Source of the DNA: Sanghuangporus weigelae
Lineage: Eukaryota; Basidiomycota; Agaricomycetes; Hymenochaetales; Hymenochaetaceae
DNA: 64,000 bases
Reading direction: 5' to 3'
Assembly: GCA_033182465.1 (NCBI GenBank)
Contig: CP137326.1
Location: 1,891,501-1,955,500, forward strand
In this document: piece after piece, positions 53,170 through 63,603 of the stretch
Numbering within the stretch: the stretch's first letter is position 1
Layout: every line of letters starts with the position of its first letter
Translations under genes and position numbers: made by a program
The notes under the pieces: model-generated
The model's input: only the letters and a program-made list of their open reading frames with translations
Told to the model about the DNA's origin: nothing
The model's database searches: none

Positions 53170-56100
53170 CTACGACCTAGTGAACAAACTAGTCACATTA
53201 CTCCTCCGATCACGAGCCGCTCGCGCAGAAAATGTGCCGGCGGTAGCAGCTGCACCACTAGTGGCAGTGGCAGTCGTGGCCGTACTAGCGCTAGTCGCAC
53301 TATCTAGCGAGGCACGCGAGCGACGTTCACGCACGGCTTCGGCGTCCGAGGTATTACGAGTTTGACCTTGCGTTTCAGGCCCCACCACCGAACTGACCGA
53401 CAGCGTCCGTTTTCTCTGTACGTCTCGCTCTATACTCTGTTCCAACCTCGCTGCAGCCACCCCGCCTGCACGCGAAAAGGTGCGTGAAGTCGTGGTGACG
53501 CGCCGAGGACGTTCGGGGGATGCTTGTGTGGTGTTCACCGCAGTGGTTGGCTCTGGTGCACTCGTGAGAGTCGAGAATATCGAAGTAGCGGCACGAACAG
53601 TCGAACCGGACGTCTTAGGACGGGACCGGACACTTGCAGCCTTCTCCGTCGATCGTCGAGAGAGGATGGTCTCAGAAGGGAGCGTCGATAAGGGAGGGGG
53701 AGCTGCAACAGTGTTCGAACGGCGGGCAAGGATGCCATCTCGCCGGGCCGCGGCACCCACTGACGGAGAGTCGATAGGACCCTCGTCGAAAGAGGTATTA
53801 TTCAATTTCAACTCCCGATCCCGATCGAGATGCCGCGCCGTCGCCGTCGTCAACGACAACCTCGCAAGCTTCCGCGAGGCAATGTCATTTTCGTTTATAG
53901 ACTCCGCGACTCTGCTTCCGAGTTCAGCATCCGCGAGTTGCTGCCGCGATATTGAACTCGTTGATACCGACGTTGCAGGGTGACGGAAGGAAGTTGTAGA
54001 AGACGCGCTGTGGAGCGAAGTGAAGGACGTTTGCGTACGGCCAGTATCGCCTGACGAGACAATCCACCGACTCTTCCCATCCAAGCTACTCCGATTTCCT
54101 TCGGAAGAGAAACGTGTGCTTTCCGATCTACGACTCCCATCTCCGTTAGCCGGGACATCAGGGGTGTCATGCCGCCTCCGCGGACTATCATCAATAGATA
54201 GCGTCCGATTGTGCGAGCTCTCGGATGTCGCCTCACGCAGGACCTTCCCAACACCGAGAAGGAAGGACGTCATGGTTCTCACGAGTTCATCGCTTACGCG
54301 CACGCTCTCTCTGTATTCTGCTCCGACATCTCGCCAAAGGCTGACCAGATCAATTGCTCGGCCATCTTCACCAAGCTCAGCGTCAATTTGTTCCTCCAGA
54401 GCGTGCGCCGTCCCTCTTCGAAGCATGTTGCTCATCGCATCGGCAGAGTGAACAATATTTTGTGCAGAGCGAAATAACTCCGGAATCGTTACTGTCGTCG
54501 TGCTACCTAACGACGGTAATCGAGATAATTGAGATTCAAACATGCTCAACGAATCAAGCATCAAACGTGTATGTTCGGGCGTTCCATCACCTGCAGCTGC
54601 GGAAGCTGCATGAAGAGGGCTCGCTGGTGATCGCCTCACCGCTAGAGAAGACCCAGTCCGCTCAGCCGCAGCAGCCGTCGAAATAGCAAAACGGCGTAAT
54701 TCAGAAGACGGACGAGAAGTTAAGTCACCGGTCGGCGGACGGTCTCTTTCCGGTTCGGGAGCTGCATACGTAGATTTGTACGAGCGAAGCGCAGGTGGGG
54801 CAGTCTGTGGTTCGTCACGGTATTTATCCATTGAGGTCAAGGGACGCTCGGTTTTGATGGTTGTCTGAGCATTACGCCGTGCAACAGCATACGGTGCGTT
54901 TGCCGGTGTGCGAGGCTCGACATAACGTTCGGTGTCGGACGCCACCGGCCGCTCACTGAACCTTGTTCCAGGTCTTGCAGAAGTTTCCAATCGGTTCTCA
55001 GAAGGCCGCGCGCCGACGTCACTACTTATACGAAGTCGTCTGCTAGCCTCGGCTCCGCCAAAGACATCGTCACTCTCCTCGCGTAATCTGACCAATCCCG
55101 CGGCACGTAGACTTTCCCCTACAAAATTACGACGCGGACTATCTCCAATATCTACGCGACGGGTTGGTGAATCACCTTGTGGCCCTGTCACATTTTTTAA
55201 AGGCGACAAGTCCTGAGATTGCCACCTAGTCTGATTCCTTCGTGTAATATCCCGAATAGACGAAAATCGCTGAGCCCTTGTCCTAGGGGACATAGGAGAA
55301 TCATGAAGCGTCGCCCGAGACGACGAGGGAGATTCTTGGACCGAATAGGAGCCCGACACTGTGCGCTCGCGTTTAGGGGTTTGAGGTGGATGCCCAAGTG
55401 ACTAAATTAGGAAATTTGTTAATAAGTATTTTTTTGCTCCAATTTCTCTCACTCAAAATGAAGAGTACGTACATCATTGCCTAGGAATTCGCGAGGAAGT
55501 GGTTGTCTGCGTCTTGTCTCCACGGGAGTATCTCGTCGAGATTGTGCTACGGCGGCGAGTGCAGCAGTCTCTATGCTTTCAGCTCGACTTTGAGGTCGAG
55601 AATGCTGAACCAATTCATCTCTCAGGTCTACGGATCTTCCTCGAACTGGAAGTTCTGCTTTAGACTCTGTAACTGCAGGAGGACGTCGTTCTGCCATGCT
55701 AACAGACCGAAAATGAGTGCCGGTCGTTGAGGTCGGTGTTTCGGAAAGGCCCTCAGAATCAGAAGCTCCGTTGTCTACGTTTTCTCGCTCCGTCTCTGAA
55801 CCAGATGCGCGAGATATGGACTCAGAACGTCTTCTTGTTAGACGCGAAGTAGATGCGGTAGAGTTAGCTGTAGAAGGCGCAGGGGAGCGTCGAAGACTAG
55901 TCGTTGGGGAAGAAGTTGCAAGTCGAGAGCCAGAAGAAAGAGAAGCCAGTTTACTAAGGACCTAAGTACAGCTATTAGAGAAATGAAGACTCAAATGAAA
56001 AGAAATATGTACCAATCGATTGCGCTGCGTTAAGCTCTTGACACGCTGCAAAGCAGACTCATTCGAGTTTAGATTATTGCCTGAGTTTGAGTGACGAGGC

Positions 56101-56462
56101 CCGCCAGACAGCCTCGCGGTGTGGTCTTCGTCATCTACACCATCGCCATCGTCACTCGGGGATCTACTCGCGCTCCGGGAATGGGCTTTGGCACGGCTAC
56201 CACCAGCGCCATTGATTGTGTCCTTCATGAGCGAGGCAGGCATGCGGAGGCTTTCGTTGCTCAAGTCACCACCGTTGCTACCGCTTCCGGTCGAATTAGA
56301 CGCAGGTGGTGAAGGCAGACCGGATGATCCTGGGCTGCTGTCTGTACTCGGGGGCTCCGGAAGATCTGGAAGCTGAGCAGGATTGCCGAGGAATATAGCA
56401 GAAAGTGGACGCCTGTGTCTTGTTGTGTTGAGAGGAGGCCGAGAAGAAGAAGCTGAAGACAT
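53170..56462 (-). CDS. Large Ser/Arg/Thr-rich protein of unknown function
   Basis: Three exons, 56013-56462, 55473-55961 and 53170-55401, join in frame to 1,056 residues. Most of it is disordered and rich in Ser, Arg and Thr, with many SP and RRS sites suited to phosphorylation (SPLKNVTG, SPRRNFVGE, SPMSPRTRAQRF). One ordered, probably helical segment of about 110 residues lies in exon 3 (LDSLSMFESQLSRLPSLG through LVSLWRDVGAEYRESVRVSD and FLLGVGKVLRE). A short conserved-looking motif LPREFLGND ends exon 2. I recognise no family; such architecture is common in cell-cortex, spindle-pole or signalling scaffolds, but that is only a guess. It is divergent from the NTF2-like gene, 278 bp apart. 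Confidence 0.7.
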
Positions 56463-56740
56463 TTGAAAGCGCAACAGGTGCTACTGCAAAACGACGCCCA
56501 TGAAGACGTTGTGAAGGAAAGAAGCGTGCGTCGTCAACGACGCTGAGGAGGCGTGGAGAGCGTGCCGGGAGCGGAATGTGGAGTGGTGGTGGTGGTGGTA
56601 AGACGACAAAGGGCGAAATGGGAAGGAGGCGTGGTCGTCGCGCGCCGGCGGTCCACCAAATACCAAATCAAGGCCTAAGCACCCGACCCGGTATCAATCC
56701 CGCTTGTGCTCGTTGTAAAATTAATATTAATACAATAAAA
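56463..56740. promoter_or_regulatory. Divergent promoter region
   Basis: 278 bp between the serine-rich gene (minus) and the NTF2-like gene (plus). A TGGTGGTGG run near 56585 and AT-rich sequence just before the 56741 start are seen. No site is named. Confidence 0.5.
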
Positions 56741-57211
56741 ATGTCCTCCCAACACAGTCAGCTCCTCGCGGCTGCACACGCCTTTTGCGATGCTTTCGCG
56801 GCACAGAAACCGCTCGACGAGATATTAAATCATTTTGCTAATGGCGAGAACACGCTGTGTGTCGAGCACGGCTTGCCACAGCTCGCCCCATTTCTCGGTC
56901 GTCAGTTTGCCGGCCCAGATGGAGTAAAGCGCTACTTCACCATCATCGCCGACTTGCTTTCGTACAACAACATGCATTTCTCCGAGTATTTCACTGATGC
57001 AGAGACACGAATGGTCTCTGTGAAGGGGAGGGCGAGGTTTACGTGGAAAAATACGGGAAAAAGCTGGGACGAGGTGTTCACATATCGTCTCCAGTTCGAC
57101 GACCAGCTCAAGGTGAAGCTGTATGAAGTGTGGGCAGACTCGGGCGCAGCATACCTGGCCAGCAGGGGAGAATTGGTGGGTATCGTCCTTTATTCTGCGA
57201 AAACATCGTAA
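56741..57211 (+). CDS. NTF2-like/SnoaL-type small protein
   Basis: A single-exon gene for 156 residues. The start MSSQHSQLL at 56741 is preferred over an in-frame upstream ATG (56576) because the upstream part is low-complexity and rich in Gly/Arg. The length and pattern fit the cone-shaped NTF2-like fold: an N-terminal helix (AAAHAFCDAFAAQKPLDEIL), a second helix ending before PFLGRQFAGPDGVKRYFTII, then alternating strands (MVSVKGRARFTWKNTGKSW, VFTYRLQFDDQLKVKLYEVW). Members serve as enzymes or binding proteins for small molecules; the role here is unknown. Confidence 0.75.
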   Translation: MSSQHSQLLAAAHAFCDAFAAQKPLDEILNHFANGENTLCVEHGLPQLAPFLGRQFAGPDGVKRYFTIIADLLSYNNMHFSEYFTDAETRMVSVKGRARFTWKNTGKSWDEVFTYRLQFDDQLKVKLYEVWADSGAAYLASRGELVGIVLYSAKTS

Positions 57212-57306
57212 CTAATCCATTAAAAAAAGGAATAAAAATACAGGCAACTCCGATCCATGTTAAATACATCTGAGGTCAAAGAATAAATGTACAACGAATG
57301 TCCATC

Positions 57307-58569
57307 TCAAAGCGCTCTTCCAACCTCCCCATCTGGCGAATTTAAGAGCGTATTCGCACCTCTCGACAACCTCGCCTGGACGTTCTCAAGCCTTGTATGA
57401 AACTTATCAAGCAACGTCTTTTCCATCCTGTGCCTTGTCTCCTGCTCGATCTTCTCGTAAATGTGATCGTACAGCAAGCAGAACCATTTCAATTTCTCTA
57501 GATGTCCCGGGACTGGTCTGTTCATGGACAAAATTAAAGGTGTGCGATTTGAGAGTGGCTGTGGGAGGCGAGCTCACGTACCTTGTGATGAATTCTAGTC
57601 TTTCTTGTGGCGGCAGTTTCATCATCCTGATCAAACGTCTTAGCAGTGGTTCCGGAATTCGAGCAGAACTACACACCTAGCGAGATAATTCATCCTAGCC
57701 ATCTCAGGCGTCAACACCAAACTAGCATCACAATCCAAAGTCTAAGCTCGCTGCAACACGGAAAAAAGGGGGGCTCTCGCCACTCACTTCCTCACATACT
57801 TCCTCGAATTCTCATACCCACAATCCGCCGCATAGTCCAGGATCGCCAGTGTCTGCACGCACTGGTTCGCAAACTCCTGGACGAGCCGCACATGCCGCTC
57901 CTCGAAGTCGCGTCTGAGCAGCCGCTCGAACGTCTTGTACGTCTGCCACAGCATCTTCTCCTTGCACAGCTGGTAGTCGATCGCGTGGTGCGAGTGCAGC
58001 TCTATCCACGCCATGATCGACTCGAAGTCTCCCAATGGGATCTTGGAGAAGGCGAAGAGCTGTTCTTCGAGGTAGGACAGGAGAGCTGCGTTTGTGCTCA
58101 TTCTTGTCGTTGTCGTTGTCGTTGTCGTTGTTATTGCTGCTGGTGCTGTTGCCCTTGTTGTTCTTGTTGGTGGGGCTAGAATTGCTGATGCTATTGACAA
58201 TGTTGGAACACCAGCTGCGGACGCAGACCTAGAATGAGACTTGGACCTAAGCTTGTTTCGATCCGCAGTGCCAGCCAACTCCTCTTTGCGCACTTGCTTG
58301 CCTTGTTTGCTTGCTTTGTCACTACTAGCAGTAGAGGCACTGTAGCTTCTGCTGCGACCAGTCGCACCAGGGCTAGAAGCAGAATTAGAACCAGGATTGG
58401 AGCTTGAACTCATACCCCGATTTGTGGGCCGTTTCTGCACTTCGGATTCAAGTTTTAGTCGCGGGGCAGGACTGTGTCCAGCTCTGACTCGGTCAGGAGC
58501 ACTCTTGGGACGATACAGGGAGAGCGCCATACGAGGGGACCAAGGACGAGCGAGTTCACTAGTTTGCAT
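57307..58569 (-). CDS. Conserved-looking helical protein of unknown function
   Basis: Three exons, 57788-58569, 57582-57668 and 57307-57517, join in frame to 359 residues. The first ~150 residues are Ser/Ala/Thr-rich and disordered, with a run of eight Thr (TTTTTTTT) encoded by a GTCGTT microsatellite. The C-terminal ~200 residues look folded and helical: LLSYLEEQLFAFSKIPLGD, LCKEKMLWQTYKTFERLLRR, LVQEFANQCVQTLAILDY, then RLIRMMKLPPQERLEFIT and WFCLLYDHIYEKIEQETRHR. Intron positions are supported by uninterrupted helix patterns across both junctions. No family is recognised. Confidence 0.75.
58103..58130. repeat. GTCGTT microsatellite inside coding sequence
   Basis: About 28 bp of GTCGTT-type units on the plus strand, coding poly-Thr on the minus strand in the gene at 57307-58569. 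Length changes here would alter the Thr run without shifting frame in six-base steps. Confidence 0.9.
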
Positions 58570-60357
58570 CTGACTATGACCAACTTGGAGCCCGGACTAT
58601 GTACTCCGTACGCGCCACGGCTATCCTGTCCATTCGGGGCATGAGTCTAATATTGCAAATTAGTTCAATCGAAAGAGGTCGGAGGCGTTCTCCATGGCTC
58701 AGCTTGGTGATGAGGTCGCCACACTCATTTGGTTCACAGCTATCGATGTCGTTGCAATATAACAGGAGTTCAATCCGCTACGAAGTGCTCAAGATTCGAC
58801 GTTTTGGCCGAAGGGACCGTCACTGGTGCGGTGCCTATCGAACGCATTTGACATTGATCCACTGATGGCCACACTCGAATTGCCGTTTATTGCACTTTGG
58901 CCGGCGTCGATCATGAACGGGATCATTTCATAGCCTCCTGTCGTTCGGGAAATCGACTGATACCGAGTTCTGAGAGGACCGAATGTATGCGAAGAGGACA
59001 TCTCTATCTCTGTCGTCCTCCTTTGGCGGTCCATCTCTAAGGCTAATATCTTCATCCTGAGTCCTGACTTCCTGTAAGTTTCATCCAGTAGTAACAATGA
59101 GACCAGCCTTTGCGAGACTTGTTGGTAGGGCTTCTTCCAATAGCCTGGACCATGGATAAATCATTGAAGAAGATGTATATCAGCCTGAGATCACGGGAAG
59201 GAAGACGACTAGAGCTTTGACACCGCGCACCTGTGAAGTCATCTCCCACCGTCAGACTTCGAGACGAAACTTGCAACGTAACAACTTTAGATCCAGACGC
59301 AAGTAAACTCCCAATCATATGTATGCTAGTACAAGATCTCTATAGTGATCTTTCACCGATCTCTACTCAAGTATTCTCAAAGGAAAATTTAGAACCGGTG
59401 GTCGGCCTCGTGTTCTTGGAGCGATCGACATTCAAAAAGTCCGTCACGCGAGCCGACACCGATTCAACACCCTCAACACGAGGCATATCAATCTTGGCCA
59501 CAATTCAAAAATATAAAAGCGCCACTTGTTCATCAAGTCGCAGAGCTTATTCTTGTTGAAATGATGGCTAAATGGCTGGTACCTGTGCGCATGATGCACA
59601 CTGAGGAAAAGGAAAATATCATTCAAGTTCTGATTATCGATTTGTTCCGCTCCGTTTCTCTTTGTTTTCTTTCGAGAATGAATGTTGTTGGAGGCTCGTG
59701 GCCTGAGAATGAGGGGACTGGCTATCAAAAATAAAAATTTGAATAGCCGACTGACTCAGAATGACTCGGATGAACTACGATCAGTCGTCAATGCAGCAGA
59801 AAAAGTCCACTAAATCACAAATTCCGAAGACTCGGATACATGCCGTTTCGGAGATAGTCGAAGGCATACCCGAGCATACCATGTTTCCCATACTCCCGAC
59901 CAATAATTCGCAGACAATTCAGAATAAAATCCGCCGAAAAAACTGCGCTGCTCGGTAACACTTGTCAAGACCGGTGCGAACGAAGCGGCGTACATGTACC
60001 TCCTCGGAGTACGTTTTTGCATCCCCAGCTGATGATTCCATTCAATAATCAAATCACGAGTGCCAGCATTGACGCTATTAGGTCAATCTTTCCGACATGC
60101 TGTTGATTTACTCGTTCAAACACTAATCCGTGTGTGTATGTACACTATTATCACAAGATCTTACAGTAGTATGCTTGCTACATATTCGAAGGGATGCCTT
60201 GTTGAAATTTGCAAAGAAAAGCCACTTGAGAAGTGAGCTAAGAAAGTCGCCAGAAGAGAAGAGAAGAGAAGGCAAGGTGAAAAGCGACGAGGAAAAAGTA
60301 AGACGAAAAGAGCACGGCTCTGGTGTTCTGACCCCTGGTCAGACACGTTCGAAGGAG
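58570..60357. other. 1.8 kb without a supported gene
   Basis: Two minus-strand open stretches at 58789-59097 and 59052-59318 could be exons of one small gene (DLRLIYIFFNDLSMVQAIG, later MKILALEMDRQRRTTEIEM), but there is no domain and the splice link is weak. Plus-strand stretches at 59233-59559 are equally unconvincing. Confidence 0.35.
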
Positions 60358-61479
60358 TTAATTCAATGCCCTCCCTTCTTCATACGGATGCAGTCGACAC
60401 CACGCTTTGTGGGACCTCCAATCTCTTCTCTGGTGCGCATCGCCGCAGTACCATGCACCGCGGCATGCTCCACAGGTCTTGGTCGCCTCCAAAGGACACA
60501 GCTCGCATGAACGGTCCCGTGCCGTTGTTGCGAGCAACGTGCGCAATACGCGGAGCTCTGGTCGGTCATTGGGAGATGTAGGAGAGGAGCTTCTGCTCGA
60601 GTTCGGAGCCATCCAGTCTTCGGACAGCCCGAATCGTCGGATGATGGCGCTCTGAGCGGAGGAGGGTTCTTCAAGGCGCTTTGAGCGTATGAGCTGGCGC
60701 GCCTCGTCAGTAAGAGGATGCGGGAGGTGGTACCTCTGGGAGTCGAATTGAAGTCGTAAAGGTGTCGGAACCGGTGTGTATCGTGCGTTCATTAATGCGC
60801 CGATGAACAGATCCTGCTGTACCTGCGCGCTCGTGAATTGATCTGATAAAAGGGGATTCTCGAAAGTCAGAATGGCCCTCGTCGGCGGGGGAGGTAGTGT
60901 ATCCGGCGCAAGCTCAACGTGCGTGATTCTTCCCGTGCCTTTATCGACAAGCAATGCACCAGCAGACAGAAGTCTCGGTGAATCCTCAATGTTTAAGGAA
61001 ATAGATCGAGCCTGCGCGACGGATCGAAAGAACATTCGGAAATCCTTAATCCAACCTGCATGATTGAATTTGTCCGCGCCCGGATGGGCATATGCGAAGC
61101 CACGTAAAACGTGCGCCTCAAGCACACACGGATATGCGTCTTCCCCTTCAAAAAATGCAGCCTGTTCCTCCTCGGTCATCTCTTCGGCATCTCCAGACCC
61201 GCCGGTGACCCAGTGGATGGGTGGGAGAAAGCTAGACATGTACATAAAGTTCGGCGCATGCGAAAGCGTCGTGCGGCGCGTCGTAGGACAATGTAGGACA
61301 ACGACGGTACATGAAGCGACATGATCGGTGCAAGCACCGCGACCGGGGCTTTCTGGTGAGATACGAGCATAGTGATATTGAGTAACACGGATATAGTCCG
61401 TCTTGTGCACCAACACGCCGCCTGGACGGGTAGATAGATCTGCTCGGCTGAGAGTAAGCGACGAGACATTGAGGACCAT
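60358..61479 (-). CDS. MYND-type zinc-finger protein
   Basis: An intronless gene of 373 residues. The C-terminus holds a complete MYND finger, CELCPLEATKTCGACRGAWY followed by CGDAHQRRDWRSHKAWC, with the expected C-x2-C ... C-x2-C ... Y-C ... H-x3-C pattern. MYND fingers bind Pro-rich peptides in partner proteins. The preceding ~300 residues (for example WIKDFRMFFRSVAQARSISL, FTSAQVQQDLFIGALMNARY) resemble the N-terminal parts of unnamed mushroom MYND proteins with no SET domain. No methyltransferase motif was seen. An internal Met at about residue 80 (MYMSSFLPP) is an alternative start. Confidence 0.85.
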   Translation of the reverse strand: MVLNVSSLTLSRADLSTRPGGVLVHKTDYIRVTQYHYARISPESPGRGACTDHVASCTVVVLHCPTTRRTTLSHAPNFMYMSSFLPPIHWVTGGSGDAEEMTEEEQAAFFEGEDAYPCVLEAHVLRGFAYAHPGADKFNHAGWIKDFRMFFRSVAQARSISLNIEDSPRLLSAGALLVDKGTGRITHVELAPDTLPPPPTRAILTFENPLLSDQFTSAQVQQDLFIGALMNARYTPVPTPLRLQFDSQRYHLPHPLTDEARQLIRSKRLEEPSSAQSAIIRRFGLSEDWMAPNSSRSSSPTSPNDRPELRVLRTLLATTARDRSCELCPLEATKTCGACRGAWYCGDAHQRRDWRSHKAWCRLHPYEEGRALN

Positions 61480-61838
61480 TGGAATGATCGGGATTGCTAT
61501 GTGCTGGAGTGGTCTGGGGCACCGAGCTACACTTAAACTATGCTTAAAGCTGAGCTAGCTAGGCTTATTGGCTTTGCCTCGACTACGCTGCACCGCAGGG
61601 TCGCCGCAGGCCCACAAGGAGGACTATGCGAGTGAACATGCGGAGAAAACGTGTTCGCGGGGCTGCACTTAGGTCATCCGTCCGGCTCGGCGGGGTTCCA
61701 AACGAAACGGTTGAAGAACAAGGACTGTAAGAAAGCTTTAGGCAGGTTTTCCGACAGCTCCGCGCCGCAATATTGATCGTCGGCAGATAATGCTCAGATG
61801 CGGCAGAGCACAATTAGGCCGAATTATTTTTTCTTTGA
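61480..61838. other. Intergenic
   Basis: About 360 bp between the MYND gene start and the stop of the hydrolase-like gene, both genes on the minus strand. It presumably carries the MYND promoter. No element was identified. Confidence 0.4.
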
Positions 61839-62722
61839 TCAACAGCCCAGTTCGTCGATCCATCGTTCGAGTGCGAGTAATCTGTTCGGAACATCCCTCG
61901 ACTCCACATTCTCACCAGTACCACCAGGCTGAGTGTCGTCGCGTACCGCCATGTAGTCTGCCCCTTCCTTCACAAGTCTGCTGTTCACTAGCACACCGCC
62001 AGCAGACAGCTCTTCCAAAACAAGAACGGGAAACTTCGGCTCAAATGTGAACTCGGGAAGCGGTAAAGGGAGGCGATCGGCGAGACCAGGCCAGGAAGCA
62101 AGGTTCGCGCACGAGAGCGGCGGCGAATCTAGGACGAGACCATAGAGGGGATGCGAGGAGACGTAAGTTTGCGCTATCAGACATCCGAGTCGCTCTGCAT
62201 ATAGAATTGGTGGGAATGGAATGCCGGTTGACTGGACGAGTGACCGCAAGTCTAAAGGCAAAAGACATTAGTCTAGACAAAAGAACGACTTCTGATCGAA
62301 ACATACGCGAAGACATTCGGTCTAGAATGGACTTTGCCGTGTCGTTTGTTTGTTTTTCGAACGGGAGGTCGAACTGGTAGCACTCAAAACCACGAAAAGT
62401 GAGTTCTTGAGATAGCCTATCGCCGAGTCTACGGCAAATGAATGAATTATGAATCCCTTCGACAAAATATTAATTAAAAGATTGGATCTCACGTCCAAAA
62501 TGTGCCTCTGTCGTTTTCGACAGCAGCAGATCCAACAAAAACGACGGGTATCGGAGCGAAACGAGGAGCCTCGGAGCCAGGTTCATGCTTGACCACAAGC
62601 GCCTTATCCGGATGCAGTTCATTTGAGCTTCCCAATCCAAACGATCGTTTGAATATTGTGTTTCGAGTTTTTGGCAATGATTTGCATGAATTTCTTGCGA
62701 ATATTTGGGTAAGAACGGTCAT
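61839..62722 (-). CDS. Alpha/beta-hydrolase-like protein lacking the nucleophile Ser
   Basis: Exons 62493-62722, 62307-62428 and 61839-62251 join in frame to 254 residues. The order fits a small alpha/beta hydrolase: a strand FAPIPVVFVGSA, helix and strand LSQELTFRGFECYQFDLPF, a nucleophile-elbow-like segment PPILYAERLGCLIAQTYVSS, and the strand LYGLVLDSPPLSC. The elbow, normally G-x-S-x-G, reads A-E-R-L-G, so the catalytic Ser is missing; a late FPVLVLEELSAGGV strand remains. It may be a non-catalytic fold or a different Rossmann-like protein. The N-terminus (MTVLTQIFARNSCKSLPKTR) is typical of a mitochondrial presequence. An upstream in-frame ATG at 62779 would overlap the divergent PNPO gene, so I prefer 62722. 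Confidence 0.65.
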
Positions 62723-62748
62723 CGCAGATTGAGAACAACTCGTAAGCA
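62723..62748. promoter_or_regulatory. 26 bp gap between two divergent start codons
   Basis: Start codons of the hydrolase-like gene (62722, minus) and PNPO (62749, plus) lie only 26 bp apart. Transcripts must therefore start inside each other's coding region, or one gene uses a later start (62848 for PNPO). Confidence 0.5.
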
Positions 62749-63603
62749 ATGCCGCGTCTTGCTCTTGTACCACGACCATCCTCCGCTTCTCTCTCGGCGA
62801 CTACACGTCTCTCTCAGATCCGCGGATTTATTTCGCCGTCGATCAGGATGGATGCTGTTCTGGAGCCATCGGAAGACAAAATACGTGTACTATCGCGTAG
62901 ACAATATGATGCATCCGACACACTCACGCCCTCTACCGTCTTGCCTTCCCCTCTAGACCAGTTTCGACATTGGTTCATCGAAGCACAATCCCATGTTCGA
63001 GAGCCCGAAGCAATGTCTGTCTCAACCGCAACAGCATTGGGCATACCTTCTTCACGCTTCGTTCTTCTTAAAGAGGTTGATTCGCGCGGATTCGTTTTCT
63101 ACACCAACTACAACTCACGCAAGTCTCGCGAGTTGGATGAGAATCCTCATGCTGCCCTGGCATTATACTGGCCCGAGATGCATCGTCAAGTGCGTGTCGT
63201 TGGGCGTGTAGAACGTCTTACCAAGGAAGAGAGCGAAGATTACTACCGCACTCGTCCGCTTGGTAGTCGTATCGGCGCTTGGGCTAGTCCGCAAAGTAGT
63301 GTGGTCGAGGAAGGGGAACTCTCAAAGCGCTTCAACGAAGTAAAGGACGGTTTTGGCGTAAAGGAGGATCAGCTAGAGGCGGATATTCCTTTGCCTGATT
63401 TCTGGGGTGGATGGCGGGTAATACCATTGTATGTTCTGAATCTTATATGCGATATCCTTCTCTTCTCCATGTCTAATATCTACTATTTGAATAGCGAAGT
63501 CGAGTTCTGGGCAGGGAAGCCATCACGACTGCACGACCGTGTTCGATACACACGAGAATTAGATTCCGATGCAGAATGGGAAATCGAGCGCATAGCGCCG
63601 TAG
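62749..63603 (+). CDS. PDX3: Pyridoxamine-5'-phosphate oxidase
   Basis: This FMN enzyme makes pyridoxal 5'-phosphate (vitamin B6 cofactor) from pyridoxine or pyridoxamine 5'-phosphate. Exons 62749-63428 and 63495-63603 join in frame to 262 residues. Signature parts: FRHWFIEAQSHVREPEAMSV, ALGIPSSRFVLLKEVDSRGF, FYTNYNSRKSRELDENP (FMN phosphate site), WPEMHRQVRVVGRVERL, then SRIGAWASPQSS and the C-terminal FWAGKPSRLHDRVRYTRE, which includes the R-x-H substrate-binding motif. The end ERIAP is the usual RLAP-type C-terminus. The first ~33 residues are basic (PRLALVPRPSSASLSATTR), so translation from 62749 could give a mitochondrial form and from the Met at 62848 a cytosolic form. The upstream gene also has a mitochondrial-like N-terminus. 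Confidence 0.93.
   Translation: MPRLALVPRPSSASLSATTRLSQIRGFISPSIRMDAVLEPSEDKIRVLSRRQYDASDTLTPSTVLPSPLDQFRHWFIEAQSHVREPEAMSVSTATALGIPSSRFVLLKEVDSRGFVFYTNYNSRKSRELDENPHAALALYWPEMHRQVRVVGRVERLTKEESEDYYRTRPLGSRIGAWASPQSSVVEEGELSKRFNEVKDGFGVKEDQLEADIPLPDFWGGWRVIPLYVLNLICDILLFSMSNIYYLNSEVEFWAGKPSRLHDRVRYTRELDSDAEWEIERIAP

Noticed and set aside
58789-59318. Candidate two-exon gene on the minus strand
   Set aside because: No domain, weak splice link and no supporting paralogue in the window. Left as unassigned.
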